Positions 37,501-49,374 are shown, counted from the first letter of the stretch. The stretch is 64,000 bases of DNA from Varanus komodoensis (GCF_004798865.1 NW_025335410.1:10495-74494), one strand, 5' to 3'. Made by a program: numbers and translations. The notes: a model not told the origin generated them from the letters alone.

Positions 37501-40500
37501 GACCTTCCCAATAAGTCCCACTTGGAGTCAACATGGTTATCTTTCAAAACCAGATTGAAACTTTCTTCTTATCTCAGGCATTTGCTTTTAGTCAGGCCCT
37601 AAAATTTCAACCTAAAAAATTTCAACCTAAATTGTTCTTGTTCATTTTTAAAATTTGTAGAATTATGTGTCTCTTATGTGGTGTCTCTTTATATGTTTGC
37701 ATGCAAAGTTTTATATTATATATTTAAGGTCTGTATCTTTGTAAACCAGTCAGAGAGCTTTGCTGTTAGGTGGTATAGAATTTTAATAAATTAATGAAAA
37801 TGAATGGATGATCATAGCAAAATGCACAACTTTGTCACCCTTATGCAACAAAACTGACATCTGCATGAGTGTTACTTAGAAAGAAAACATCAGTACACGA
37901 TGCATGTAACCTGCATTGCACCTTTCTACTTTGATGGTTGTACGGTTTTGCCATGTACAAATGTGTTCATGATAAAACAGCTCCTTTGCTCTGTGGACAT
38001 TACCTGCCAAGGATGAAGGTCTTGCAGCTGAAGATGTTTGCTACTCAACATTGCTCTGCGATTAGGTCCAGATGCATACATGGCATGCAAAGCGTGTGCC
38101 ACAGCATAGACAGCATTAAATATACTGTAACTTTGCCCAGTCATGCGCATTTCAAAAACTGACCCAGGAAGGTCCTTCAGCTTCTCCTCTCCAGTACATG
38201 CTTTATCAACTTTGGCTGGCATCTTAGGATTTGGAAATGAACAGTGGAAGGCTTGCTCCCAGAAGTCCTTGAGAAAACCATATCCTTGTGCCCAGGAAAA
38301 TTTTATGTTCTGAAGAAATGCCTGGAACCCAAGAGGCTCATTTGAGTGAACTTCAAAGGAAATGGTGCCTTGGAATATTTTGGAATCCCAACTTGTTATA
38401 AGTCCCATTACTGTAAAATCAATCTGGGCTGTTGTTATCCACAACTTTCCAACAGAGATGTTTTCCTGATCATCTGAACCAGCTAGAATCATCAACATAT
38501 TCAACCAAATAATGGTGAGAGTTTCACCATAGACAACAAAGGTTCTGACTTTCTTATCCATGAATGGTAGATAAATATTTGAGGACATACTGCTCATTTC
38601 ATTAATGGTAAGCAAACGACCTTGGCTTGGGATTCTCTGTATGAATGCCGAACAGATTCCCTTCCGGGAAAGTAGCGGTTCCAGGGCATGCAAGAAATGG
38701 TCCCCACTGTCATCATCCATGACAAGCAGGCCAATCCAGGTCCATCCAAAATGCTGGAGCAACCAGGTAATTCCCATATACTGGTGGGATTCATTTGGAA
38801 CCATTCGATAAAAAGAAGGGAATGGCGTTCTATCGCTTTCTTCTGGGGCAAAAGATCCATATGTGAGCTAAAAGGAAATGTACACATCTTTTTGGACACA
38901 TGCTAAGAAGAGTACATATATTTTAGAGAGCAGTTAAAAGGAGATATATTTAAAAAGAGAAAGAAACCCAATGAACAAGTATTCAACCAAGGAATATTTG
39001 GTGATTTGACTATTCACCATTAAGAAATAGTCAATGGCTTTTAAGTCTAATGTGGTTTCTGAAAAAAAGCAATTTGTTATTTACAATGTTGGACATTTCT
39101 GGCTGCAGCCTCTGCTTTATTATTCTCAACTTGTCTAACTCTTTAATTTAAAAACTTTGAACAAAACTTTGCTAGTCTGTCTGTTTTAAGGGAGCAACTT
39201 TTAGTGGCTGGAGAATCCCAAGGCAAAGTATAGGATTTAAGAACCAGTATCAAGCCAGTTCAGTCAAAACAGAGACTATGAATAAGATTGGTAGACCCTG
39301 ACATAAAAATAGTAAAAATGGCAGCAAAAGGAACTGGATCTTCAGATGTTTCCTGAAGACCTGAAGACAGAGGACTTCATGAACCTTGAAGTTCCTTTCA
39401 GAAGGGCATGGACATCACTGAAATGAAAATTCCCTCAGACTTCTACTTGCCCACTTTCCCCATCTTTCCTGTCAGAGAAGAGAGAGAGATCTCCACAGAA
39501 GACCTCAGGTTGTGGACAGGTAGTCACAAGTCCTTCAAAGATTGTGGACCCAAACAGTTTAAGGTTTTAAAGGGTAGGCAAGTACTTCCGTTGAGATTGG
39601 GAACACCCTGGTAAGCAATGCTTCATTTTTAGTGCTACGTGCATCAGTTTACCATCCCCCACCAACCTCAGCAGCCATATACAGCATCAGGTTAGGTATT
39701 TTGCCCATCTTTGAAGGCACTCCCATAGGGACTGGACTATAATTGTCCATTTTTGCCAATCAGTCACCTCCTTCCATCTCTCTGAACCATAACATTTCAG
39801 AATAAGAAGAATCAATTATGTGAATTATTTCTGAATATCTCCACACCCTCATGCAGTGATCTTACCTGTGGAATCTTGTAGAGGCTTAATATATCTGACA
39901 TATGGAAAGATATGTCAGATCCGAGCCCCCCAATGATGGCAAGGGGGGCTTTTTGAGTGCCACATACATAATTTGGGGCAAATCTAAGAGATTTAAAGAG
40001 TAGCTCCAGAGTGGTACGATAGGTCATCCTCTCATTTAGGTAGCTGTCATGCATATGGAACCCAAGTGTGATATTAGGTAAGATCTTAGGATCCGCATTA
40101 ATGCTGTTTATAGTAAAATCCAATGCCAGGACATGCTGGTAGAACTTTGTTACCATACTGGAAACAAAATTATATGATATTTTACAAGCGGATCATACAT
40201 GAATGTCACTGTTTCCTTACATCTCTAAAGTAATCAGACTTTAGGTATTTATTAGTTTAAATTATTGTTAGGAAGGATGTGCGAACATGGTAAAATCTAT
40301 CTGTTTACAAGTGTGGGATTGCCAGGCAACTGTCATTTCATTATCTGTTCATTGATGGAATCAGATTTTGTGCAAATGCATTAATGTGAAAATTTACATG
40401 TTCTTGAAAATGTGTCAATTCTCATAAAATTTGTATTTTCACATTTTAGCCTATAGGGGAAAGTAAAGTCTTATTTGAGTTTTCATTTTTTCTATAACTA

Positions 40501-42513
40501 AATTTGTATGAAATTAGCAAACAAACAAAATTCTACACAACTTGTGTTAACCCAAGAAGTCCATGGTGGAACTGATAGGTCATTTTTTTTTAGAAATTCA
40601 AGTCTATCGCAGACTTCTTTGAATTCTTTTAATTGTTAGAGACCCTTTAAGGGTAAATAAACCAACTTCTTTTTGAAACTCTGATCAGCTTCCATCCTTA
40701 TTTGAAGGATTAAAAAAGAAAAACAGCACATCCCCTTTGTTGTAGAAAGAAGCTGCATAGTTGGTTTGGAACTGAGAGGAAAGGACATGGAGAGAAGACA
40801 GGACAACTGCAATGAGACACCACTTGGTTATCAAAGAAGAAAATATAAATATAGCACAAGTATGGTCCAGAGAATGGTCGGAAGGCATAGAAGGCATCAA
40901 CCATATTGAAGTTAAGCAGATCTGAAGCTGGCCTGAGCTTGGATGGTAGACCACCACATGAAGCCACCTTGAGTTCCACAAGGGGAGAAAGGTGGGATAT
41001 GTATTTATAATACATAAGTGAAATGCTGTGCAACAAAAAAAAGTTGTTTTGTTGCTTTCCTCTAACCTGGTATTATTTAACATGGCAGCAGTTCTCCAAG
41101 TTTTCAGGTGAATGCATTTTCCAGCCCTGTTGCAACAAAGCCCAGAACATTGTCATAAAAAAGCTGTGTGCTTTAACAGGAAGCAGTGGCTACAGTATGT
41201 ATCTCCCAAATGAAGTATATGTTGAGTGTTGACATAATTTGTCCTAATATTAGTCAGCAGATTGCAAATAGCCAGTGATCATCACAGCTTTTATCATACC
41301 AAGCTTTATTTCCAAATGATAAATGTGTAAATATTAGCACTCTGTCCCTTTTCTAGCAATGAAGGCCATTGGGACATGCTTCCTCCATTTCTTCTATTAA
41401 AATGAAATCTGGTCATGACACCAGTTGTCCTATGTGTATTTCCCTTCCCAGTTAAGCATTTTGATGGCCAATTTTACCTGGTTGTGGTGCCTCAAAGCAG
41501 AAGGGAAGGGGCTGTGACACCACCAGGGTAGATCTGTTTTGGTAGTGCCGATCTCCTCCCCTCCCAGTCCCCAGAACACTCCCAAAAGTCCTTCTTTAAG
41601 CTCACTTCTGTGAGACTGACAATGGAAGCAGCACAGACCTTTCCATGCTGGCTGCAAGGGAGAGGAATCCAAACTCAAGCCTGGATCAGCTAAGACTCTG
41701 GAGCAAATTCTAACTTGGGATCTGGGAAATCCTATGCTCATCTACACACTATCTGAGGACCACAGGCTCATTCTTTCCATATATCATTCATCACCCCTTT
41801 AGCACTTTTTTCTTTAAAATAAATTTCATTGTAGTTTTCCTGTTTCTCATTTTTCAAATAAGATACTCCCCACTGGTTTCTGTTTTTAGCAGTGTCCCCT
41901 ATGCCAACAAATTTCTTAATTGTCTGCAGAGAATAATTTTAAGGTGTTGCCTCTGTGTTTTGGTGGAGGTGACCTTCTTTTCTCAGATTCTTTGTAAGGA
42001 AAAAAAAAATCAGACCATCGAAACTAATCTCGATCTATTTTTTTTAAAATATTGACCTACAGCTATATGCAAATTGTTTCAAATAAAATAAAACATTGAG
42101 TACCATAATTTCCATAATGGAATTCTGCCTCAATATGGGAGGAGAATATCCTACATGCTGGGGAAAAATCCAATTATATTAGATTCCCATAACATCAGTA
42201 ACAGAGAAGACAGTGTGTTGTGAACATAACCCATGCAATCGCCCATCCCTGTGTTTGCAGCTTTCTAAATTCATGCAATGGAAGGACAGCTAAGAGGAGA
42301 ATTTCCTTACACAGGATGGCTGAAACCCAGTTCCTGAGAAGGGTGTTCCTTGAAGTTCACAGTGGGGAAAAAGTACAGAATCTGAGAAGCAATCCCACCA
42401 ACAAGGAGACCCCCAGGCTGGAACCGCTCATGAGGAATAGGGAGGGGGTCCATTTTGGGACAGTCCTTCGTGTCCACTTCACTCACAATGTGATGAAAGA
42501 GAAGCAGGAACAT
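31550..42513 (-). CDS. V2R gene C: vomeronasal type-2 receptor, six exons, intact
   Basis: Exons: 42513-42311 (signal [15 protein letters not shown], then [11 protein letters not shown]), 40157-39866, 38867-38004, 35945-35724, 34901-34775 and 32451-31550. All have GT/AG borders and compatible phases, giving about 869 residues. The ligand domain is followed by the cysteine-rich linker ([17 protein letters not shown]) and seven membrane segments with [14 protein letters not shown]. Exon 4 is six bases shorter than in A and B (222 versus 228), in frame. An in-frame ATG lies 45 bases upstream (42558); I chose the one directly before the hydrophobic run. Introns carry CR1 pieces (33907-34400, 36210-36525), an L2 piece (37470-37790) and a 5S-derived SINE. 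Expected in vomeronasal neurons, signalling through Go. Confidence 0.92.
33907..34400 (-). mobile_element. CR1 LINE 3' fragment
   Basis: Starts with tandem AAACATAG units (the CR1 3' microsatellite in reverse), then GAGCGAGTCAGAAGGGGCCT. It runs through CTCCTCTTCTCCAGGCTG to the frame that in CR1 codes the ORF2 end. It lies in intron 5 of V2R gene C. Close copies: 50090-50630, 54284-54830 and 62163-62268. Confidence 0.9.
36210..36525 (+). mobile_element. CR1 LINE 3' fragment, second subfamily
   Basis: Reads CAGGCTGGACATCAAGAAAA, then CAGTGGAACCAGCTGCCTAG, and ends in ACTCTACTATTCTATGATCC. A copy in reverse orientation is at 60407-60690, so a different CR1 subfamily from that at 33907. Confidence 0.85.
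37470..37790 (+). mobile_element. L2-like LINE 3' end
   Basis: Reads [20 protein letters not shown], the L2 ORF end, then an untranslated tail with GAGAGCTTTGCTGTTAGGTG and AATAAATTAATGAA. It lies in intron 3 of V2R gene C. Confidence 0.7.
40855..41020 (+). mobile_element. 5S-rRNA-derived SINE
   Basis: AAGTTAAGCAGATCTGAAGC then TTGGATGGTAGACCACCA is the 5S-like core; the body ends GTGGGATATGTATTTATAAT. It lies in intron 1 of V2R gene C. Confidence 0.75.
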
Positions 42514-43068
42514 TCTGATTCCCAGCAATTTGGATGTGATGTTTTTCTCTCGAACCATTTCTTTTGCATCCAGCTACAAGTCGATCATGGTGTTGGCCCA
42601 GGTAAGAAAGGAGCAGAGTCTGCCAATATAATTCATAAAGAGAATGATCTTCACCCTGAAAAAGGTGAGAAACATGCAACTCTAATGCCAAACATGGTGT
42701 AGTGTTTGAAAGCAAGAACTAGATGGTGAAAAAAAAGGGGGGGGGATATCAACACACAAACAGAATTTGTCCTGGCTGATTTTGCCCCCCAATCCCATCA
42801 GAACACCAGACATGCAGGTATATCCACTTTTAGTCTTCCACATTGACTCATTTTCCAGTCATCTCTTGAAAGAAACTGGAGATTTGTTGACAAGTAATTC
42901 ATATGGCTTTGATAATTGCAAGTGAGATAATTACCTTTGCATATTCAGGTGTCTGAGTGGCACCAAGGGTTTATTTTTTCTACATAATTTTCATGGACAC
43001 TCTGGGGAATGCAGCCAAGCTGAGAAGCTGCACAAAAATTTTCAACAATAGAAATGGCTCTCAGGCCA

Positions 43069-43084
43069 CACACACACACACACG
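43069..43084. repeat. (CA)n microsatellite
   Basis: Short CA-dinucleotide tract. Confidence 0.7.
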
Positions 43085-43509
43085 ATCAAGAAAAAACTCC
43101 CAGCAAACCTCTGAGATGAAGTACATATAATAAGGCCAAATCTCATCCCTGTGACAGAATGATTTCTTTAGCATGAAAGCCAACTTTTCCCCTTTCATCT
43201 TCAGGGAACATTTCAGTCTCTGCCCTGCCATATCATTTATGGCTCAACATTTTGAGCCAGTTTCAACCCATGCTTCTTTTTAACCCTGCTTCTTGCACAA
43301 CTTCTGAAGTCTGATCTGGTAAGATCTGACAATTCCACTGTTTAATTTAACCTCATCAGGCCCCTACTTCACATACTAAATTCAAAGAGAGGAAAAAAGA
43401 TGCACACATCCATTTCCAAATTTCCAAAATGGGAGAAGTATGCATTTGCATACTTCTGGGTGATGAATATAAAACATCTCTTATATCACCTTGAACAAAT
43501 GTGAAGATC

Positions 43510-43645
43510 GGTATTATATTATGTTACATTTCTATACCACCCATAATGAAAGCTCTCTGGGTGGTTCACAACATTTAAGTCACCCATCCAGATTTCAGCC
43601 CTGCTCAGCTCTGCTTAGCTTCCAGGATTGGGCAGAATCAGGAAC
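43510..43645 (-). mobile_element. 5S-rRNA-derived SINE
   Basis: On the - strand reads GGAAGCTAAGCAGAGCTGAG preceded by a CCCAATCC-type phrase; same family as 49375-49540, including the GTGAACCACCCAGAGAGC stretch. Confidence 0.7.
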
Positions 43646-43734
43646 TTCAGGCTAAACAGAAGCTATGGCACAGTATGATGAGGTTATGGTATGAAGTTAT
43701 ATTTAATCCTGGCCAGTAGTAGGCAGTAGCTTAA

Positions 43735-43895
43735 TTAGAGAAGAATTCTCAACACTTCTTCAGTCTTCTTGTTCCTCACAAGGGGGCAAAATAGTGCCAA
43801 GATCAAAAATATCACTACCAATGAGAGAAATATGGCTAACCAAATGTGTAGCTTCATGGATCCGGCTGTGCAGCTGATATGATTTCTTGAGCCAT
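43735..43895 (-). CDS. Orphan exon with one transmembrane segment and a stop
   Basis: After a good acceptor (TTTTCAACCAG) the phase-1 frame reads GSRNHISCTAGS, then a strong hydrophobic run (IWLAIFLSLVVIFLILALF), then a short basic tail (RNKKTEEVLRILL) and TAA: 52 codons plus stop. This is the layout of the last coding exon of a single-pass receptor, and phase 1 is usual in Ig-superfamily genes. I do not recognise the family. No Ig or other extracellular exon was found on the - strand up to 46 kb, so it may be a relic or the end of a gene with distant exons. It lies between V2R gene C and the last V segment. Confidence 0.45.
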
Positions 43896-44789
43896 CTGGT
43901 TGAAAACATAACCATTACTCATCATCGGAAGTTCTTAAATCCTCAAAGGACCTCCCCACAGGTTGTCTCCCAAGAAGACCAAAGTAAATGTGACATTGCT
44001 CATGTGGTTTTGCCTACAGTTACTTTGGAACATAAGATAGAGTGCTGATTATTATATTTTTCTGATTCTAGTTGCAGTCATCCAATATTTCCTTAAGTAA
44101 ATCAATAAGACCTATTTTGTACTTCATTTAGGCAAAATCCTATTGATCCCACCCCACCCTGATCTCATAGGCTTCTGTTCAACCAGTGGCCAGAGGGAGA
44201 TGCAGAATGGGAGATGGCACCACCAAGCCTGAGAATTTTTCTCAAAGCCATTTTTGATGGCCCACATAGAGCACCTGCAATGGGGAGGGAAGGTGGCTCA
44301 GGTGCAGGTAGGAATTAGCATGGTGCACCAGCCCAATTCCTTTTTGTCCCTCTAGCATTATATGGCATCTGGACCATATAATGCCTGGTTGCCATTCAAT
44401 TACACCTTGTACATTTATATAACACTCTCCTTTTCCAGGGGACCATCACCTCTTCCATAATCACTGTTTGTCACATGACCGGAGACAAGATACTTGTGAA
44501 GTCATTTACACAGTACAGGATCATTTACATCCACTCCAAGATTTTGACCCAGAGTCAGAAGACAGATGATTTTAAAACTTCAGTTGTCCTTAGTGGACAT
44601 CCTAATATCCATCCTTATCCACTCTTTCTTTCATTGTTGAAATGCTGCATTTTGTTTTAATGTTTTAGAATAGTCATCACCATTCTTGATGCATCCAATT
44701 GTCTGCCAGCAACTGAACCATGCTCACTGGGCATACATCAAGACATTCTGGCAACCAGGGTTCTGTGTTACACTTTTATATATAGCTGT

Positions 44790-44820
44790 ATGCAAATACA
44801 AGGGCAGCTTCCGCTTTAAA
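44790..44820 (+). promoter_or_regulatory. V-segment promoter: perfect octamer plus TTTAAA box
   Basis: ATGCAAAT at 44790-44797 is the exact Ig/TCR V octamer (OCT1/OCT2 site in known V promoters). TTTAAA is 25 bases downstream and the leader ATG 118 bases downstream. Confidence 0.85.
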
Positions 44821-44907
44821 TCAGGTGCGTTCTCTCTCCTTCCCCAACTTCACCCTGTCTGCACAACGACTCGCCAATCAATCACCCTAAAAGAAGCAGA
44901 GAGAAAG

Positions 44908-45347
44908 ATGATGCTTTGGTTTTTATTTATTTTCTTCTTAGCGCACTTCGGAGGTATTTTTCTACATTCAAAATGAAGACAGGTGCATTCTCTATATTAA
45001 TATGAAGCTGATCGCTTTAATATTTCTTCCTTTCTAGGTGCCCTATCAAAGATCCAGCTGGTGGAGTCTGGAGGAGATGTAAGAAGGCCTGGAGATTCTC
45101 TCAGAATTTCCTGCCAAGCCTCCGGGTTCACTTTTGGAGATCACTGGATGAGCTGGGTGCGACAGGCTCCCGGGAAGGGACTGGAATGGATTGCAACTAT
45201 TTCATACTGGGCTGGTAGTACTATACATTATGCAGACCCAGTGAAAGGGCGCTTCAGCATCTCCAGGGACAACCCCTCGAACACACTGTTTCTGCAGATG
45301 AACAACTTGAAATCAGAGGACTCGGCTGTGTATTACTGTGCCAGAGG
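44908..45347 (+). CDS. Ig heavy-chain-like V segment, intact (VH3-like), nearest to the J cluster
   Basis: Leader exon 44908-44953 (46 nt; [15 protein letters not shown]; donor G|GTATTT) and V exon 45038-45347 after TTTCTAG. The frame is open: QLVESGG, first cysteine in [23 protein letters not shown] in framework 2, RFSISRDN in framework 3 and second cysteine in AVYYCAR. These are textbook antibody VH features, unlike TCR beta or gamma V domains. It ends in a 23-spacer signal and lies 3.4 kb upstream of the first 12-spacer J, same strand, with nothing coding between. It is therefore the best candidate to join the J and TCR-like C exons. Confidence 0.93.
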
Positions 45348-45386
45348 CACAGCGAGAGGAAGTGAATCTAAAGTTTGGCAAAACTC
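45348..45386 (+). other. Recombination signal sequence, 23-bp spacer (V side)
   Basis: Heptamer CACAGCG at 45348-45354 (one mismatch), 23-base spacer at 45355-45377, nonamer GCAAAACTC at 45378-45386 (three mismatches). A weaker signal than that at 18-56, but the spacing is exact. Confidence 0.8.
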
Positions 45387-45589
45387 CCTCCTTTGCTGAT
45401 ACTGCTTTTCCAATTTCGTTTAGCTGCAATACATAGTTCATTTGTTTATTTATTATCACCCAATAGCTGAAGCTATCTGGACAATGAACGACAGTTAATA
45501 AAAACAATAAAATACAATATAAAATAGCACAACAGTAATAACATTGTAAAATGATGTTTAAAAAAACACAAATCATATTGTAACAACTG

Positions 45590-45900
45590 GAGAGTCCAAA
45601 CCAGTACAATCTCTTCTCTGAATATTTTAATTGATTTGAGAACCGCTACATATGCTGATACTTTTTTGACCTGCTTACTTGATATAATTATAAAGTTTAG
45701 TGTTAAAATTAATGTGATTTTATTATAATTGGTTTCAGCATTGTTGTTTTTAGCATTTCTTAATATAGATCTTATTGCAAGCTTCCTAGAGAATCCATTG
45801 TGATGAGTGGGCAGCATTTTTATTTGTTTAACTTATATTGCACTATACTAGCCCGAAGACTCTCTAAACAGATAGAATTTTTAAATAAATATATAAATAA
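45590..45900 (+). mobile_element. L2-like LINE 3' tail
   Basis: Closely related to 55080-55345 (CTGCTTACT..ATATAATTAT and the TTTTATTATAATTGG stretches in both). Ends with AATAAATATATAAATAA. Confidence 0.6.
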
Positions 45901-47531
45901 GCAAGCAACCTCCATATTTCAGGGGCTACAACACAGAGGGCCCTCTTGCCACTTGCTCAGCCGCTAATGAAGTCCTCCAATGTCATATGCAGTGTCTGGT
46001 AGGGACATGAAGAGGGATATGAAAGCCAGACTCCAGCTCCATTACCTTCTCCACATTTCTTTCCCATGATTGGCCCTTGCCAGGTTGAGCCAAGATCAAG
46101 TCTGCAAACACTCGAGAACATTGGTGGACCCCTTCTTTGTGCAAAGCACACAATGGACACAACTTCTGCAGGCAGAAATCTGTTGCACAGCAGGTACACA
46201 AGCAGTAGGCAGCCTGTGTGCAAGCTGGGCTTGTGGTCTCCTTGGCCTTGATTCCATAAGCCCTCAAAATGAGGTGGACTTAGGGCAGAAAAGAAACAAG
46301 CATGAATCCAGAGAGTCAAGTTGAGAAAATTGGTCTATTCCCACCCACAAACCAGATTCTTTCCACATTTGTTTGTTTATTTTCTATAGCACCCACTCTT
46401 GAATTGCTTGTCTCACTAGTGGATGGGTACATTGTGGTTGGAAGAGTCCTTGTGATTCAAAACCCTGTGGGGCCATATAGGTTAAAACCAGTTCCTTGAG
46501 TTGGGCTCGGAAACATGGAGGCCACCAATCACACAGGCCAGAACAATTTTTGTATGCTTAGATTGCCTGTTCTTGGTCATTAATCTGGCTGCCACATCCT
46601 ACAGAAACTGCATCTTCCAAGGAATATTCAGGGCAGCCCCACTTAGAGAGTGATCTGGTCCAGGAGATAACCAGATTAGGGAAACTAGGTTATTCCTGAC
46701 CAGGGCTGTGAAAAGCAGGATATTTGTAGGGCATTCATTCATATGGGCATTGTAAGTCACAGATGCTGTGTCAGCACACAACTGCAGTGTGAGACATGGA
46801 AGAGTCAACAGCAAATGGCAGCAACAAGATTTGCAGTGTTAGACACAGAAAGAATCATTTATGGGCATGTAAATATCACTATACATGTATGAGTCAGTCC
46901 TAATATAGTATTTTTTTGGAGGGGTGAGAATTTTGATATTGTTGTGTATGTTTAAGGAGCTATTTTGTGAACGCAAATGCTAGGTCATGGATTTGCAAAC
47001 TTATGCTGGGAATTTGTGCTTCCATTTGTGCTCACATTTGGGATTATGAATGACACATTTTCCAATTATTCATCAACTGAAACAAAATATTTGTGCATGC
47101 TTAACATGTTGTATAAGATCTAAGAACATGAAACCAATGGCCTCAGCACAGCTCTCTTTTCAGTTAAGCCTTGATTTCAAAGGAATTCAAGAACAGAGAG
47201 AAAAAATGGCATCAGGAAACAGATGCCTTAGATAAAGCATGTTCTGGAATTAAATAATTGTGACAGGTCCAGAGGAAGCAAATCTCTTTGATTTCTTATT
47301 CCTTTTCATGTGCTGCCAACATTGGGTAAGTTATGTAACAGTGGCAGAGTATGATGGTAACATTGTGGGAATGGCTTTCTGTCAGCCGTAAGCAGAGGAG
47401 GCCATTGGTTTCTATTGGGTAAACTGAAAAGATTTATTGTAAGAACTATATGGCTGTGCATCTACTGGTTCTTTGGATCAGAATCCGTACTGAGTTTTGT
47501 AGGTAAGAAAAGATATATCCAATGAGCTAGC

Positions 47532-47840
47532 ATGCCCTACCTGAAGGATTATTCTGAAGAAGAGGAGGAAGAGAATATACAGAACTGGAAGAACCAATTG
47601 GAGCTAGAGGCTTTGGCTGATGGCCTTTTTCTAGAAGAGCATATTGCCTATCCAGAGCTATTCCTAACCAAGCATAGAAATCAGAGTTGGAGACCATTCA
47701 CCCCTCAGAAAGGTGCGGCATCAAACACAAGCAGCAGAATTTTAACAAGAACACAGTACAAGGCTTCTCTTAACAGCAGCATGCTGACCTGGTTTAGGAC
47801 CAACTACAAATTAGTCCAGCTAGAACCAGACAGCTTCTGA
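47532..47840 (+). CDS. Unrecognised open frame, 102 codons
   Basis: Starts MPYLKDYSEEEEEEN and includes WRPFTPQKG; acidic N-terminal part, no membrane segment, no domain I know. No promoter or splice context is clear. It may be a remnant of a transposable element or chance. Listed only because the composition looks more protein-like than nearby frames. Confidence 0.2.
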   Translation: MPYLKDYSEEEEEENIQNWKNQLELEALADGLFLEEHIAYPELFLTKHRNQSWRPFTPQKGAASNTSSRILTRTQYKASLNSSMLTWFRTNYKLVQLEPDSF

Positions 47841-48765
47841 AAATAACTGTTCCTCTTTATTTTGCTTTGTTCCATCCAACCAAGTAGTCTGTTGAACTTT
47901 CCTCTACCCACTTGGACTACATTCTGACACCTCTGAGTCACCTGGGTGCTTGGAATGACAGACTGTGTGAGTTGAGCTCTGGACTAAATTGGTTTCTTGT
48001 TTGATCCTTCTTGAAACTCTCTCAGCTTTGACCAGCTGGCCTAGGAGCAGGAGGTAAACCTAAGTGCTGACACTGGTAAATCTAGCATGCCTTTTGTCTC
48101 CGTGTTGTTACATTGACAAATGTAGACAATGTTTGTTATATTAACATTCAAAGCATGTGCAAGGGAATAAGTGTTCCCACCACTTGTTCCTTCTTTCTTG
48201 AAAATTCCTTTCCCAGCCCCTATGCATGCATTACAAAAGTTAAAGCAGTGCTGGGAATTCTTAGCTGCCCTCATATTGATATCTAGTTCTAATATGAAAT
48301 GCTGTTTCACAAGTGAGTGCAGGCCAAGCTACTTGAGAGCAAAAAAATATACCACAGCAGGTGAAATCAAGGATTTTGGCACTGGAAAACAGAGATAGGA
48401 GCTCCAGAAACAGTGTTCGGGAATGGCCTACAAGGACTGGAGCCCTGAATCTTTCATGCGATTCCCACTGCTGTCCTTGGACACTTGCTGAAATAAAAAT
48501 ATGGAGGCCTTGATGATCTTTGTGGGTTAGCTCCTTTCGGGCCATATTGTTCACCTCCTGCTTCTCCCCCATTCTCCTTCCAAAATCAAATTGCTTCCTT
48601 TCCACACCATTGCATGTGCCATAGTTTGCTCTTGTGGGCCTGAGGCCCACACCCAGTTCATCCTCAGCACTGCTCCTGGGGAGATCAGATGTCAGAAGTG
48701 TCAGAAGACTCCCTGTTGGCATATGTGTAACATTGGTGCAAGCTTTTCTGGCTCATAAAAGAGCA

Positions 48766-48793
48766 GGTTTATCTACAGAGATGTCACGCTGTG
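48766..48793 (+). other. Recombination signal sequence, 12-bp spacer (J1)
   Basis: Nonamer GGTTTATCT at 48766-48774 (7/9 to GGTTTTTGT), 12-base spacer at 48775-48786, heptamer CGCTGTG at 48787-48793 (6/7 to CACTGTG). Confidence 0.8.
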
Positions 48794-48834
48794 TTACTAT
48801 GTCTTCGGGAAAGGAGCGCTAGTTACGATACTAG
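48794..48834 (+). CDS. J segment 1
   Basis: Reads YYVFGKGALVTIL with the FGxG J motif, ending in a phase-1 donor CTAG|GTAAGA. The flanking sequence differs from that of J2-J4, so it is the oldest or a separate J. A 12-spacer signal precedes it, compatible with the 23-spacer signals of the V segments. Confidence 0.88.
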
Positions 48835-49374
48835 GTAAGAAGGATGTAAATAACTGGCAAGTTGTGAATAACTGGAAATCTCTGGAAGAAATAAGATGAT
48901 TGTGGAGAAAGAGAAAGTAAAGAAGTAAGGAAGTAAGAAAAAGAAACATTGATATGTAAGTGCTATGTAAATAATGGCTGCATTGGTGGTTCTCATGTAC
49001 CACTAATAGAAGAAGAGTCAGAAAAATGGAGAGGGATTCTGCTATTTAAGCAGAGGAGTTAACACTGGAATATTTAAAGAATATGGGGTTTAGAGTATGT
49101 TGGTGGGTTTGTTATATTGCATCATATTGTCCAAGATCCTGAAGGACTTTACTCAGAAATATAGATCTATCTGAGGATGAAACCTAAGATGGAAGTCTCC
49201 ATGGAGAAAAGTAGCCCTTTGGGATTAAAGAGTACGGTTTTGTTTTGTGAGTGGTGCAGGATTTGGTTGTGGGAGATTTACTGGAGGCATCTACAAAAAG
49301 GAGCAGCATTTGCTAATGTGGTGGGATAAAAAACAAATAAATAAGGACAGGCTATCAGATTTGGACCACCCTTA

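Larger units (their letters stand above)
45387..48765. other. V-to-J interval without a clear gene
   Basis: Holds an L2-like tail (45590-45900) and one unexplained open frame (47532-47840). I looked for D segments (a short core between two recombination signals) and found none that fits both sides. Confidence 0.5.

Noticed and set aside
46740-47360. Candidate D segments (CTGTG/CAGTG words near 46770 and 47345)
   Set aside because: No matching nonamers at 12 and 23 bases on the two sides; heptamer-like words alone are too common.
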